Source: Aeromonas veronii
Lineage (GTDB): Bacteria; Pseudomonadota; Gammaproteobacteria; Enterobacterales; Aeromonadaceae
Direction of reading: 5' to 3'
DNA length: 64,000 bases
Assembly (NCBI GenBank): GCA_041319085.1
Contig: CP101033.1
Span: forward strand, 645,001-709,000
The notes beneath the pieces are model-generated. The model was given only the letters and a program-made list of their open reading frames with translations, made no database searches and was not told where the DNA came from. Within the stretch, counting starts at the first letter, position 1; each line of letters starts with the position of its first letter. Of this stretch, positions 17,952 to 27,657 are shown in pieces. Position numbers and translations under genes: made by a program.

Positions 17952-19538
17952 ATGTCAGCTGAATTTCTGAGTGAAGTCTCCAAGAGACGCACTTTTGCGA
18001 TCATCTCGCACCCGGATGCGGGTAAAACCACCATCACCGAGAAAGTCCTGCTGTTCGGACAGGCCATTCAGCGCGCCGGTACCGTCAAGGGCCGTGGCTC
18101 GGGCCAGCACGCCAAATCCGACTGGATGGAGATGGAGAAGCAGCGTGGTATCTCCATCACTACCTCGGTGATGCAGTTCCCCTATGCTGACTGTCTGGTC
18201 AACCTGCTCGACACCCCGGGTCACGAGGACTTCTCCGAAGATACCTACCGTACCCTGACGGCGGTCGACTGCTGCCTGATGGTCATCGACGCCGCCAAGG
18301 GTGTTGAAGACCGGACTCGCAAGCTGATGGAAGTGACCCGTCTGCGCGATACCCCGATCCTCACCTTCATGAACAAACTGGACCGCGAAGTGCGCGACCC
18401 GATGGAAGTGATGGACGAGGTGGAGCGCGAACTGAAGATCATGTGTGCGCCCATCACCTGGCCGATCGGCTGTGGCAAATCCTTCAAGGGGGTCTACCAC
18501 CTCTACAAGGATGAGACCTATCTGTATCAGACCGGTCAGGGCCACACCATCCAGGAGAAGCGGGTGGTCAAAGGGTTGAACAACCCGGATCTCGATGCCG
18601 CCATCGGCGAAGATCTGGCTGCCCAGCTGCGCGGCGAGCTGGAGCTGGTGCAGGGCGCCTCGCCCGAGTTCGACCACGATGCCTTTATCGCTGGCGAGAT
18701 GACCCCGGTCTTCTTCGGTACCGCACTGGGTAACTTCGGTGTCGACCACATGCTGGACGGTCTGACCGACTGGGCGCCGTCTCCGATGCCGCGCAAGGCC
18801 GAGAGCCGCGAGGTAGAAGCGACCGAAGAGAAATTCTCCGGCTTCGTGTTCAAGATCCAGGCAAACATGGATCCGAAACACCGCGACCGTATCGCCTTTA
18901 TGCGTATCGTGTCAGGCACTTACAGCAAGGGCATGAAGATGCGCCACGTGCGCATCGGCAAGGATGTGAACATCTCCGACGCCGTGACCTTTATGGCCGG
19001 TGACCGGGAGCAGGCGGAAGACGCCTTCGCCGGTGACATCATCGGTCTGCACAACCATGGCACCATCCAGATCGGTGACACCTTCACCCAAGGTGAAGAT
19101 CTCAAGTTCACCGGTATCCCGAACTTCGCACCGGAACTGTTCCGCCGCATCCGCCTGCGCGATCCGCTCAAGCAGAAGCAGCTGCTCAAGGGGCTGGTAC
19201 AGCTCTCCGAAGAGGGCGCGGTGCAGGTGTTCCGTCCGCTGATCAGCAACGATCTCATCGTCGGTGCGGTCGGTGTGCTGCAGTTTGACGTGGTGGTATC
19301 GCGCCTCAAGAGTGAATACAACGTCGAAGCGCTGTACGAGGCGGTCAACGTCTCCACCGCCCGCTGGGTGGAAGGGACCGATGTCAAGAAGTTCGAAGAG
19401 TTCAAACGCAAGAACGAGGTCAACCTGGCCCTCGATGGTGGTGACAACCTCACCTACATCGCGCCGACCATGGTCAACCTGCGCCTGGCTCAGGAGCGTC
19501 ACCCCGACGTGGAGTTCCGTCAGACTCGCGAGCACTGA
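17952..19538 (+). CDS. prfC: peptide chain release factor 3
   Basis: RF3 is a translational GTPase that recycles release factors RF1 and RF2 after termination. The 528-residue product has the standard length. The G1 loop is SHPDAGKTT (residues 19-27), the G3 motif is [15 protein letters not shown], and the G4 motif is NKLDRE. The C-terminal [20 protein letters not shown] region is typical of RF3 and separates it from EF-G. An intrinsic terminator follows the stop. Confidence 0.97.
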   Translation: MSAEFLSEVSKRRTFAIISHPDAGKTTITEKVLLFGQAIQRAGTVKGRGSGQHAKSDWMEMEKQRGISITTSVMQFPYADCLVNLLDTPGHEDFSEDTYRTLTAVDCCLMVIDAAKGVEDRTRKLMEVTRLRDTPILTFMNKLDREVRDPMEVMDEVERELKIMCAPITWPIGCGKSFKGVYHLYKDETYLYQTGQGHTIQEKRVVKGLNNPDLDAAIGEDLAAQLRGELELVQGASPEFDHDAFIAGEMTPVFFGTALGNFGVDHMLDGLTDWAPSPMPRKAESREVEATEEKFSGFVFKIQANMDPKHRDRIAFMRIVSGTYSKGMKMRHVRIGKDVNISDAVTFMAGDREQAEDAFAGDIIGLHNHGTIQIGDTFTQGEDLKFTGIPNFAPELFRRIRLRDPLKQKQLLKGLVQLSEEGAVQVFRPLISNDLIVGAVGVLQFDVVVSRLKSEYNVEALYEAVNVSTARWVEGTDVKKFEEFKRKNEVNLALDGGDNLTYIAPTMVNLRLAQERHPDVEFRQTREH

Positions 19539-19550
19539 TACTGCTTACCG

Positions 19551-19577
19551 AATCCCGCCAGATGGCGGGATTTTTTT
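19551..19577 (+). terminator. intrinsic terminator after prfC
   Basis: AATCCCGCC and GGCGGGATT pair around a four-base loop and run into seven T residues. Confidence 0.85.
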
Positions 19578-19595
19578 ATCCATCAAGGAGAAGTG

Positions 19596-20072
19596 ATGGT
19601 TGACTTGATGAACCCTGCCTGCTCGGCTTTGGCTGAGCGTTATCTGTTATCCCTGCCGGTGGCAGCACGGGCTCGCCATGTCTCAGCTGACTACTTCTGT
19701 GCTGATGAACACAATGCCAACCTCTGTGCGGCGCTGGTGGTGGCAGGCCGCAAGCGAGCCACTTGTAGCCTTGCTTACTGGTATCTGGAGAAGGGCGAAC
19801 GGATGCCGGAACAGGGGGACCTGCTGGTGGTGACCGACTGGGACGGTCAACCCAAGGCGCTGGTTGAGATGGTGTCAGTCACCTTGTGCCCATTCGGTGA
19901 GATTGATGCTGCGTTTGCCGCTGAGGAGGGGGAGGGCGATGGCTCTCTGGCCTGGTGGCGCGAGGCGCACAGGGCATTCTTCGAACGCGAGATGAAGGCG
20001 GAAGGGGGCGAATTTGATGAGCACGCTATGCTGGTGCTGGAGCGATTCCGGGTGGTGGCGCTGCCGCAATAA
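19596..20072 (+). CDS. ASCH domain protein
   Basis: This 158-residue protein carries an ASCH domain, a PUA-like RNA-binding fold. The segments AALVVAGRKRATCSLAYWY, GDLLVVTDWDGQPKALVEM and EGEGDGSLAWWREAHRAFF are in the usual order and fill the whole protein. Relatives are thought to bind RNA or act in nucleotide salvage, but the biological role is not settled. AAGGAG lies five bases before the ATG at 19596, which is therefore preferred to the GTG at 19593. It stands alone. Confidence 0.8.
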   Translation: MVDLMNPACSALAERYLLSLPVAARARHVSADYFCADEHNANLCAALVVAGRKRATCSLAYWYLEKGERMPEQGDLLVVTDWDGQPKALVEMVSVTLCPFGEIDAAFAAEEGEGDGSLAWWREAHRAFFEREMKAEGGEFDEHAMLVLERFRVVALPQ

Positions 20073-20076
20073 ATGA

Positions 20077-20109
20077 AGTGGCAAGCAGGAGATCCTCCTG
20101 CTTGCCACT
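20077..20109 (+). terminator. long perfect hairpin after the ASCH gene
   Basis: A 15-base perfect inverted repeat starting AGTGGCAAGCAGGAG surrounds an ATC loop. It directly follows the stop codon. There is no T-tract, so it may stabilise the transcript end and not terminate by itself. Confidence 0.5.
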
Positions 20110-20285
20110 ACCATCGCTGCGTTTTGCCGTTCTGATTTCGGGTAAAAATGGGCAGTGATTGAGCCCGCAGGCGGGAAGATTAAAGAGGGTGTTGAAGGAG
20201 GTTAATTTGCTGAGATCTATGAGGAATGGCAAATCGAAGACAAATAAAAAGCCCACGCAACATGGTTGCATGGGCTCAGTATGAA

Positions 20286-20373
20286 TGGCGGAGGAGGTGG
20301 GATTTGAACCCACGGATGGTCGCCCATCGCCGGTTTTCAAGACCGGTGCATTCAGCCGCTCTGCCACCCCTCC
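20286..20373 (-). tRNA. tRNA-Ser (anticodon TGA)
   Basis: The minus-strand sequence begins GGAGGGGTGGCAGAGCGG and ends with an encoded CCA. The acceptor stem pairs over seven bases with one G-T pair. The anticodon loop CTTGAAA gives anticodon TGA, and the long variable arm of a class II tRNA is present. Length is 88 bases. Confidence 0.95.
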
Positions 20374-20570
20374 GCAGCAGTGCGGCGAATATTACCATGC
20401 TGAACTGGCTTGTAAATCCCTGCCTAGTTTGATTGCTGATTAATTGCGCAAAATGACATAAGAAAGTGGCAATCAGGGGGCATGAAGCGCTTTTTTGGCC
20501 AGATAACTTGACTTGAAAAGAGAGTGAACGACTATAGTGGCCTCTATCATATCCTCTGCAAGATAACGTT

Positions 20571-21320
20571 ATGACTATTAAAAATGCCCTGTTTTGTGCG
20601 CTGGCTGGCGTGACCCTGCTGGCTGCGCCGGTACATGCGAGCGAGCTGACCAAAAGCGATGTCGAGCAAATCGTTCGTGACTATCTGGTCAAGAATCCCG
20701 AAATCTTGGTCGAGATGTCTAATGCCCTGCGCGCCAAGCAGGAGAGCCAGCAGGCCGATAGTGACAAGGCACTGATCAAGGCTCACGCCAAGCAGCTTTA
20801 TGCCAATCAGGATCCCGAGATGGGTAATCCGAAGGCATCGCTGACCATTGTGGAGTTTTTCGATTACAACTGCGGCTACTGCAAACGGGCCCATCCGCTG
20901 GTCAAGCAGTTGATGGCGGAAGATAAAGATATCCGTTACATCTACAAGCAGTTCCCCATTCTGAGCGAGTCCTCCTACTTCGCCGCCCGCGCCGCGTTGG
21001 CGGTACAGCTGGGCCAGCCTGACAAGTATCAGGCGTTTCACGAGAAGCTTTATGCCCATCAGGGCCCGATCTCTGATGAGGCACAGGTCAAGCAGTTGGC
21101 ACTGGCGGCCGGTGTTGACTGGAGCAAGGTGGAAGCCAAGATCAAGGATGGCAGCATTGACCAGAACCTAGGTACCAACCGTGCGCTGGCTGAAGCACTC
21201 GGTATTTCCGGTACCCCCGCCTTCATCATCGGTGATCAGATCCTGCGTGGAGCGCCCCGTGATCTGGCCAGCCTGAAAGGGTTTATCAAGGACGTGCGTG
21301 CCGGCAAGAGCATTCAATAA
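20571..21320 (+). CDS. periplasmic DsbA/ScsC-like thiol-disulfide protein
   Basis: The 249-residue protein has a signal peptide (MTIKNALFCALAGVTLLAAPVHA) and a thioredoxin fold of the DsbA superfamily. The active-site pair is CGYC at residues 101-104 and the cis-proline loop is ISGTPAFIIG. The N-terminal mature region, DVEQIVRDYLVKNPEILVEM, resembles the oligomerisation segment of Com1/ScsC proteins, so it may act as a multimeric disulfide isomerase or reductase. A terminator follows the gene. Confidence 0.88.
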   Translation: MTIKNALFCALAGVTLLAAPVHASELTKSDVEQIVRDYLVKNPEILVEMSNALRAKQESQQADSDKALIKAHAKQLYANQDPEMGNPKASLTIVEFFDYNCGYCKRAHPLVKQLMAEDKDIRYIYKQFPILSESSYFAARAALAVQLGQPDKYQAFHEKLYAHQGPISDEAQVKQLALAAGVDWSKVEAKIKDGSIDQNLGTNRALAEALGISGTPAFIIGDQILRGAPRDLASLKGFIKDVRAGKSIQ

Positions 21321-21364
21321 GTGCTTGCCATGGTCGGGGCTCTGCGCCTTGGCCAGAGACAGAA

Positions 21365-21397
21365 AGAGGGTCGGTATCGCTACCGGCCCTCTTTTTC
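21365..21397 (+). terminator. intrinsic terminator after the DsbA-like gene
   Basis: AGAGGG(T)CGGTA pairs with TACCG(G)CCCTCT and is followed by a run of T residues. Confidence 0.75.
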
Positions 21398-21483
21398 ATT
21401 ATGTCCTTTGGCACAGCTGGTCGTTGCGAAAGAACCATCACAACGTGCTCAGGACCCGGCCTGTTTCCCTGCAGGTCAAATCC

Positions 21484-21609
21484 ATGGATATGGAGATGCG
21501 GAAGTGGCTGGTTGCCTTTATCGTCATCTATACCTCCTGGACCATGTACGCCTCCTGGCGGGCGGCGCGTCACTCCCCTGTGCAGATGGCGGTGGAGAGC
21601 GCAGGCTAG
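21484..21609 (+). CDS. possible 41-residue membrane peptide
   Basis: The frame starts MDMEMRKWLVAFIVIYTSWT and has one membrane-spanning stretch followed by a short polar tail. AGG lies eight bases before the ATG. Its last 86 bases are antisense to the end of the minus-strand gene at 21524-22339, so only one of the two ends may be real. Expression is unproven. Confidence 0.3.
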   Translation: MDMEMRKWLVAFIVIYTSWTMYASWRAARHSPVQMAVESAG

Positions 21610-22339
21610 CCTGTACCAGTGCCGCTTCGGCCTTGGCCCCCAGAAAGACATAGAGGCCGAGCGCCAGCAGCAAACCCACCGCACATCCCATCACCCCGAC
21701 CGCAGGCCAGAGCAGCTCGCTCTGGCCGAGCGAGCCTTTGAACAGCAGCAACAGCCCCTCGATGGAGACCGCGATCAGAATGGCGGCGATAAAGCGGGTG
21801 ATGGTGCGGCGAATAGCGCTGTGGCGGAAGATATCCTTATGCAGCAGTACCTCCTCTTCCAGAATGGTCTTGCCCAGATCGAACACCGCCAGTGCCAGTG
21901 TCAGGAAGATGATGGCGCTAAACGCGCCTAGCTGGTTCTGCTGCTCGCCGCACAACAGCTGGTAGAGCTGCTCCAGCCCGTGCCAGATCAGGGTGGCGAC
22001 GATGAGAAACAGCGCCATGCTGAGCACCACATAGACCGCCTTGAACCAGGGCATGGCGCGGCGGCGCTCCCTGTCTCCCATCAACCAGCCAATCAGCTGA
22101 TTCAGACAGACGGTGATCTCCCGTCCTTGCCCCTGCACGATAAGGTGCAGCCGGTTATGGACCGCCGGTGCCGCAGGTAGGATGCACACTGGCCCCTGAT
22201 AGTGGTCAATGCTGACCACAAAGGGATACCGCTTGAGCGAGGCAAGGGGGGCGCTGAGCAGCCCCTGTAGTAGCGGGGTCAGCTCCGCCTGATACTCCTG
22301 ATAGCGCCGCAGCACATCGATGGGGCTCATCTCTGCCAT
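21524..22339 (-). CDS. membrane protein of unknown function
   Basis: I do not recognise a family. The 271-residue protein from the ATG at 22339 (GAGG six bases upstream) starts MAEMSPIDVLRRYQEYQ. It has a soluble N-terminal part of about 105 residues and four hydrophobic segments at about 107-130, 143-160, 184-205 and 213-235, with a polar loop DLGKTILEEEVLLHKDIFRH in the middle. The C-terminus is basic and proline-rich. The ISL3 element is inserted 178 bases upstream of this start and may have separated it from its original promoter region. Confidence 0.65.
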   Translation of the reverse strand: MAEMSPIDVLRRYQEYQAELTPLLQGLLSAPLASLKRYPFVVSIDHYQGPVCILPAAPAVHNRLHLIVQGQGREITVCLNQLIGWLMGDRERRRAMPWFKAVYVVLSMALFLIVATLIWHGLEQLYQLLCGEQQNQLGAFSAIIFLTLALAVFDLGKTILEEEVLLHKDIFRHSAIRRTITRFIAAILIAVSIEGLLLLFKGSLGQSELLWPAVGVMGCAVGLLLALGLYVFLGAKAEAALVQASLRSPPPSAQGSDAPPARRRTWSRRYR

Positions 22340-22509
22340 ATGGACCTCGGTGACGTGGGCTCTGTTGCGAATGTGCAAATAGTGGGCCTGCTTTATGACA
22401 GGGATGGCGGGGCAAGTTGCACCAGAGGATGACAAAACGATGGATGACGAAGGGGAAATGCACCAGAACTGGGCGTATTGACGCCTTGTGTGGTGATGGA
22501 GGCACGGCA

Positions 22510-22517
22510 ATAGAAAA
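22510..22517. repeat. left copy of 8-bp target site duplication
   Basis: The eight bases ATAGAAAA abut the left inverted repeat of the insertion sequence and are repeated exactly at 23818-23825. Confidence 0.9.
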
Positions 22518-23817
22518 GGTTCATCGCGTCTTTCCGGGGAAGGCGGCCTTGATTTTCAGGAAAAAGTATTCTGAGTCCCGAAATCCATAAGCCATGCGTT
22601 TGATCACCTTGATCCGATTATTCACGCCCTCCAGCAGGCTGGTGTGCATGGGAAAGATTGCGCTGGCCAAAATCCCCCGGGTGTAACGGCGAAGGTTTTT
22701 GGCAAAACGCTCTAAGGGCTCCAGGCCACTTTCCTTCGCTTGTCGCATCCAGGCCTTCCATCGTCGCCAACCTTCCCTGACACTCGGGGCGTACCAGATT
22801 TCCTTCAGGGCCTCCTTGAGAACATATGCTGTCGCCAAGGGCTTATTGGCTTCCAATAGCTCTTGTAATTTCACCGCCTGGTCTTCCTTGAGATTTTCTC
22901 GATTGCGCAGGAGTAACCAACGCGCCAGCTTGACGACCTTGCGAGCCGGCTTGTCATGCTTTAATGCATTGGCTTGATCCACCCGAATTCGGTCGAGCAC
23001 TTTGCGGCCATAACCGGCCACCACATGGAACAAGTCATACACCACCTCCGCCTGTGGACAGTGCTGTTTCACTTCCAGATCGAAGGCGGAGTTCATGTCC
23101 ATGGCCACCGCTTCAATCTGTTGGCATCGTTCGCCCATCAGCTCGAAAAAGGGGCGAATAGCCTCTCGGCTGTTGCCATGCCCCACCCACAAAACGCGAG
23201 TCCGTTCAGCATCCATGATCACTGTGGCATAGCGGTGGCCTTTATGCAGGGCGAATTCATCCATCACCAGCCGTCGCACCGAGCCGGGCTCAAAGGTGCC
23301 AACACTGGCCTGTAGCCGACGCTTGTCGATGGCCTTGATGGTATGCCAGTGCAGTCCGGTGAGCTGGCTGATATGACTGATAGGCATCAACTCAAGCAAG
23401 GCCTCTACCCAGCGCAGCAATCGCTGTGTCAGCCGGGAGCTGGGGGTAACCAATCGATATGCTCAGAAACCCGACCACAACGCAGGCAGTCAACCCGACG
23501 GACGGGGACTTGCAGATGTACGCGAAGTTCAAGGAGGTCACGGTCACGAACTGTGCGCATTCGGCGGTCATGGATGAGTGGACAGGGTTGATGGCACTGA
23601 CCACAGAGCGGTAGATGATTGGCGAGAGGCTCAAGAGCCAATGTGATTTGTGTGGCAGAGCGGCGATGGACAGAAACGTCGTAACCTGGCCAGAACGAGG
23701 CAAAATCAATATGATGCATAGCGACAGCAGGGTAAGGGAGTCCGGTTGTTTGGCGACTACCAGTTTACCCGAACCCTGTCTGTCAACTTACTCTTCCCCA
23801 CGCTTCCGCGAAGAACC
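22518..23817. mobile_element. ISL3-family insertion sequence, 1300 bp
   Basis: The ends are defined by imperfect inverted repeats of 25 bases (22518-22542 and 23793-23817) that start GGTTC and match at 17 of 25 positions. An exact 8-bp duplication flanks the element, which is the size known for ISL3. It contains one transposase reading frame broken by a frameshift. The intact duplication suggests a fairly recent insertion. The right end lies directly at the T-tract of the hemL terminator. Confidence 0.93.
22521..23719 (-). pseudogene. ISL3 transposase, frameshifted
   Basis: Two overlapping frames together make one ISL3 transposase. The first (23719 down to 23429) starts MHHIDFASFWPGYDV and carries the zinc-finger-like CGQCHQPC...CLRCGRV. 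The second (23453 down to 22521) carries the catalytic part with MDEFALHKGHRYATVIMDAE, VAMDMNSAFD and LLEGVNNRIKVIKRMAYGFRD. The break lies at a run of five C residues near 23445; six would restore a continuous protein of about 400 residues. A sequencing error is possible. The final stop codon lies within the left inverted repeat. Confidence 0.88.
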
Positions 23818-23825
23818 ATAGAAAA
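23818..23825. repeat. right copy of 8-bp target site duplication
   Basis: ATAGAAAA directly follows the right inverted repeat and equals 22510-22517. Read on the minus strand it is part of the T-rich tail of the hemL terminator. Confidence 0.9.
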
Positions 23826-23845
23826 GGGCCCGTGACGGGCCCTTT
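23820..23845 (-). terminator. intrinsic terminator of hemL
   Basis: AAAGGGCCCG and CGGGCCCTTT form a ten-base stem with a three-base loop. On the minus strand it is followed by TTTTCTAT, which is where the insertion sequence entered. Confidence 0.8.
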
Positions 23846-23863
23846 GCGACAACCTGCGGCGAT

Positions 23864-25150
23864 TTAGCCAGCCAACTTGGCGAAGCTGCGTTCGGCGGCT
23901 GCCAGGGTGTGTTCAATCTCCTTGTCACCGTGAGCCAATGACAGGAAGCCCGCCTCGTAGGCGCTCGGTGCCAGATAGACGCCCTCTTCCAGCATCAGAT
24001 GGTAGAAGCGCTTGAAGCGTTCCATATCGCAGCGAGTGACCTGCTCATAGCGGGTGATTTCGGGCTCGTCGGTAAAGAAGAAGCCGAACATGCCACCCAC
24101 ATAGTTGATGGCAAGCGGGATACCGTGCTTGGTTGCGGCCGCTTTCAGCCCTTCTGCAACCTGGGCGGTCTTGGCGCTCAACTGCTCATAGAGGCCCGGC
24201 TCCAGCAGCAAGTCCAGCATGGTCAGACCGGCTGCCATGGCCACCGGGTTGCCGGAGAGGGTGCCCGCCTGATAGACAGGGCCGGTCGGGGCGATGTGCT
24301 GCATCACCTTCTTCTTGCCGCCGAAGGCGCCGACCGGCATGCCGGCACCGATGATCTTGCCAAGAGTGGTGAGATCCGGGTCGATGTTGTAGTGGCCCTG
24401 AGCACCGCGCAGGGAGACGCGAAAACCGGTCATCACCTCGTCCAGGATCAGCAGGGCACCAAACTCGTCACAGATGGCGCGCAGCCCTTCCAGGAAGCCG
24501 GGTACCGGCGGGATGCAGTTCATGTTGCCAGCGACCGGCTCGACGATGATACAGGCGATCTCGCTGCCGTACTGGCTGAAGGCTTCACGCACAGAGTCCA
24601 AGTCGTTGAAGACGCAGGTCAGGGTGTGCTTGGCGAAATCGGCCGGTACGCCCGGGCTGTTGGGCTGGCCCAGGGTCAGGGCGCCGGAACCGGCCTTGAC
24701 CAGCAGGGAGTCGGCGTGGCCGTGGTAGCAGCCCTCGAATTTGACGATCTTGTCGCGGCCGGTGTAGCCGCGGGCCAGACGGATGGCGCTCATGGTCGCT
24801 TCGGTGCCGGAGTTGACCATCCGCACCTGCTCCATGGAGGGAACGATCTGGCGCACTTTCTCGGCCATCAGCACTTCGATCTCGGTCGGCGCACCGTAGC
24901 TCAGCCCTTTCTCAACGGCCTTGATGACGGCGGCCTTGATGGCCGGGTGGTTGTGACCCAGCAGCATGGGGCCCCAGGAGCCGATGTAATCCACGTAGGC
25001 CTGACCATCCACATCATAGAGATAGGCGCCATCGGCGTGATCGATGAAGCGGGGCGTGCCGCCGACTCCATTGAAGGCGCGGACCGGTGAGTTGACGCCA
25101 CCCGGAATGGTCTGGCGGGCCTGTTCAAACAGCTGATCTGATTTTGACAT
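23864..25150 (-). CDS. hemL: glutamate-1-semialdehyde 2,1-aminomutase
   Basis: HemL converts glutamate-1-semialdehyde to 5-aminolevulinate for heme synthesis and uses pyridoxal phosphate. The 428-residue product has the usual length. The cofactor lysine is K265 in [18 protein letters not shown], and [11 protein letters not shown] carries the aspartate that contacts the ring nitrogen. GGATGATCC precedes the ATG. It is a single gene whose terminator now abuts the ISL3 element. Confidence 0.97.
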   Translation of the reverse strand: MSKSDQLFEQARQTIPGGVNSPVRAFNGVGGTPRFIDHADGAYLYDVDGQAYVDYIGSWGPMLLGHNHPAIKAAVIKAVEKGLSYGAPTEIEVLMAEKVRQIVPSMEQVRMVNSGTEATMSAIRLARGYTGRDKIVKFEGCYHGHADSLLVKAGSGALTLGQPNSPGVPADFAKHTLTCVFNDLDSVREAFSQYGSEIACIIVEPVAGNMNCIPPVPGFLEGLRAICDEFGALLILDEVMTGFRVSLRGAQGHYNIDPDLTTLGKIIGAGMPVGAFGGKKKVMQHIAPTGPVYQAGTLSGNPVAMAAGLTMLDLLLEPGLYEQLSAKTAQVAEGLKAAATKHGIPLAINYVGGMFGFFFTDEPEITRYEQVTRCDMERFKRFYHLMLEEGVYLAPSAYEAGFLSLAHGDKEIEHTLAAAERSFAKLAG

Positions 25151-25394
25151 GGATCATCCTTAATGGGATTTTGGTCGTCACACAAGGGATTGCAGCCGAT
25201 TGAGACTCGGCAGGCCGGAGCATCAGGAGTATGCTTTGCGCTCTCGCCACCCGGACTCTCGGTCTGCTCCCGTGACAAAAATTTAACGGGCCGACTATAG
25301 CAGAAAGCCCCAGCCCAGGGCAGCCGAGCAATTCACCGGGTGATCCTGATCTCAGCTAGCTGACGATATGGTTTTTCCAGGTTGGTGTAACAAG

Positions 25395-26783
25395 ATGGCG
25401 CAACAAGCTCTCTCCTCTGAATTCGATACCTCTTCGCGGGGATCGCTTTCCCGCATGATCCGGCAAGACAAGATGCCTTTGCTGGTGCTGTTGCTGGCTG
25501 CGCTGGTCGGCATTCTGGCCGGGCTGGTGTGCGGCCTGTTCGAATCGGGAGTCCACTGGCTGGCAGAGCAACGTTTCGCGTTGCTGGCCGATCGTCCCTG
25601 GTGGCAGCTCGGTCTGCTCGGCTTTGGCTTTAGCGCCTTACTGGGGTTTGTCGGCTACTTCCTCACCCATACCTTTGCCCCTGAAGCGGGGGGATCCGGC
25701 ATTCCCGAGATCGAGGGGGCGATGGACGATCTGCGCCCGGTGCGGTGGTGGCGGGTGTTGCCGGTCAAATTCTTCGGCGGCATCTGCACCCTGAGCTCAG
25801 GTATGGTGCTGGGACGGGAAGGGCCCTCGGTGCAACTCGGCGGTAACCTCGGCAAGATGGTGGCGGATATCTTCCGGCTGCCCAAGGAGCATGGCCACGC
25901 CCTGCTGGCCGCCGGTGCGGCGGGCGGTCTGGCGGCCGCCTTCAATGCACCACTGGCGGGCATTCTGTTCGTGATGGAGGAGATGCGGCCACAGTTTCGC
26001 TACTCCTTCCTCGCCATCAAGGCGGTGGGGATCTCCGCCATCATGGCGACCCTGATGCTGCAGAACATGAAAGGGCAGGGGGCGGTGATCACCTTGCCCC
26101 ACTACGATGCGCCCGCCCTCAAGGCACTCTGGCTGTTCCTCTTTATGGGGGCCACCTTCGGGGTGCTGGGCTTTGTCTTCAACAAGCTGGTGCTGGCCTG
26201 TCAGGATGGTTATCTGGCGCTGCATCAGAACAAGCGCCACCGTTTCGTGGCCATCGGTATGCTGGTCGCCGGGACATTTGGTGTGCTGTCGCTGTTTGCC
26301 CCCGCGGTGACGGGGGGAGGGACCGAGCTTATTCCCCATCTGATGGGGGATGAGTATGCGATGGCAACCCTGTTCCTCATCTTCTCGGTGCGGCTGGTCG
26401 CGACCCTCATCTGCTTCTGCTCCGGCGCCCCGGGCGGGGTGTTTGCGCCGACGCTGGCGCTGGGCACCCTGTTTGGTGTGGTGTTCGGCCACCTGTTTCA
26501 TGCGGCATTTCCCGAGCTGGGCATCGAGCCCGGCGCCTTTGCCATTGCCGGCATGGGGGCGCTGTTTGCCGCCACCGTGCGCGCCCCCATCACCGGCATC
26601 GTGCTGGTGACCGAGATGACCGACAACTATCAGCTGATCCTGCCGATGATGGTCACCACGGTCGGGGCGACAATTGTTGCCCAGTGGCTGGGTGGCCGAC
26701 CCATCTATTCCCAGATCCTGGAGCGAACTTTACGGCTTGCTGCGCGTCAAAAGCGGAGTGATGGCAGCGCCACGGCCAGTTAA
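25395..26783 (+). CDS. clcA: H+/Cl- exchange transporter
   Basis: ClcA is an inner-membrane exchanger of two chloride ions for one proton and helps in acid resistance. The product is 462 residues from the ATG at 25395; an in-frame ATG at 25368 would add nine, and neither start has a clear ribosome binding site. Selectivity motifs are GSGIPEIEG (residues 101-109) and GREGPSVQ with the gating glutamate E142. FVMEEMRPQFRYS holds the internal proton glutamate, and GAPGGVFAP is also present. Confidence 0.93.
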   Translation: MAQQALSSEFDTSSRGSLSRMIRQDKMPLLVLLLAALVGILAGLVCGLFESGVHWLAEQRFALLADRPWWQLGLLGFGFSALLGFVGYFLTHTFAPEAGGSGIPEIEGAMDDLRPVRWWRVLPVKFFGGICTLSSGMVLGREGPSVQLGGNLGKMVADIFRLPKEHGHALLAAGAAGGLAAAFNAPLAGILFVMEEMRPQFRYSFLAIKAVGISAIMATLMLQNMKGQGAVITLPHYDAPALKALWLFLFMGATFGVLGFVFNKLVLACQDGYLALHQNKRHRFVAIGMLVAGTFGVLSLFAPAVTGGGTELIPHLMGDEYAMATLFLIFSVRLVATLICFCSGAPGGVFAPTLALGTLFGVVFGHLFHAAFPELGIEPGAFAIAGMGALFAATVRAPITGIVLVTEMTDNYQLILPMMVTTVGATIVAQWLGGRPIYSQILERTLRLAARQKRSDGSATAS

Positions 26784-26874
26784 TTTTTGCCTTTATCGCC
26801 TTTGGCCCCGATCCGGGCGGTATAGTGAAGGGAGCGGCGCTGCCGTAAATGGCGTGATAACGGGATGAGAGGCT

Positions 26875-27570
26875 ATGTCCAATCTATTGAAGTTATTGGT
26901 GGTGTTAGCCGTTGGCGGGCTCATCGGTTACTTTGCCGGTAACCGCCAGGAGCTGGCCCAGAGCAGTCTGTTGGTGGTGCAGCAGGAGACGCTGGATCGC
27001 CAGGACAAGGCCATAGGCCAGCTCAAGACCGAGCTGGGGGTGAAAGACACCCGGCTGGCGACCCAGAAAGCGGCCTTCGAGCAGTTGCAGACCACCCTGA
27101 AGAGTCAGGAGGTGCAGGTACAGGAACTCAAGCGCCAGTTGGCCTTTTTCGAGCGGATCATGCGCCCCACCGGTGAACAGGTGGGGGTGGTGATCGACAA
27201 CCTGACCCTGCAGGAGACCAGCATCCCCGGTCGTTACCACTACCGTCTCGCCCTGACCCAGCCCGCCAAGAAGCGGGAGTTGTTTCGTGGTCAGGTGCAG
27301 ATCCGGGTCGAGGGGAGTCTGGCCGACCAGCCGAAGACGCTGACCGGTCGCGATTTGGGGATGAAGGTGAGCGAGTGGCGCTATGCCCTGCGTTATTTCC
27401 AACTGCTGGAAGGGAACTGGCAGTTGCCGGAAGGCTTTGTGCCGGATCGGATCCGTGTCACCATCAACAAGGACGGCAGGCAACCGGCACAAGAGCTGCT
27501 GGTTGAGTGGGGCGAGGTGATCAAGCCGCTGGTCGCAGCACCGCCTGCTCCGGTTCCCGCTGCCGGTTAA
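26875..27570 (+). CDS. DUF6776-like membrane-anchored coiled-coil protein
   Basis: The 231-residue protein has one N-terminal membrane helix (about 5-22) followed by a coiled coil of heptad-like glutamine, leucine and lysine residues (about 28-90). The C-terminal domain contains FFERIMRPTGEQVGVVIDN and WRYALRYFQLLEGNWQLPEGFVPDRI. That pattern matches a conserved gammaproteobacterial family of unknown function often found beside erpA; the family number is from memory. It ends 87 bases before the erpA start, and the erpA promoter sits directly after it. Confidence 0.7.
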   Translation: MSNLLKLLVVLAVGGLIGYFAGNRQELAQSSLLVVQQETLDRQDKAIGQLKTELGVKDTRLATQKAAFEQLQTTLKSQEVQVQELKRQLAFFERIMRPTGEQVGVVIDNLTLQETSIPGRYHYRLALTQPAKKRELFRGQVQIRVEGSLADQPKTLTGRDLGMKVSEWRYALRYFQLLEGNWQLPEGFVPDRIRVTINKDGRQPAQELLVEWGEVIKPLVAAPPAPVPAAG

Positions 27571-27579
27571 ACGTGGTGA

Positions 27580-27604
27580 ATACTTGAACTGAATGGTCGG
27601 GTAT
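27580..27604 (+). promoter_or_regulatory. IscR type-1-like operator over the erpA promoter
   Basis: The 25 bases starting ATACTTGA and ending TCGGGTAT match the type-1 IscR consensus at about 20 of 25 positions, including all outer bases of both half-sites. The site covers the -35 element, so holo-IscR would block transcription. IscR control of erpA is known in E. coli. Confidence 0.65.
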
Positions 27605-27612
27605 TGGATAAT
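27584..27612 (+). promoter_or_regulatory. sigma-70 promoter of erpA
   Basis: TTGAAC (27584-27589) and GATAAT (27607-27612) are separated by 17 bases. The predicted start is near 27619, about 39 bases before the erpA ATG. Confidence 0.7.
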
Positions 27613-27657
27613 TTCGCGGTCTCCATGTTTGTGGATCTAATGGTTGTGAGGTCAGTA

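Noticed and set aside
20226..20432. A 68-codon plus-strand frame over the tRNA-Ser gene
   Set aside because: The frame covers a tRNA and shows the usual false pattern RRRWDLNPRMVAHRRFSRPV.
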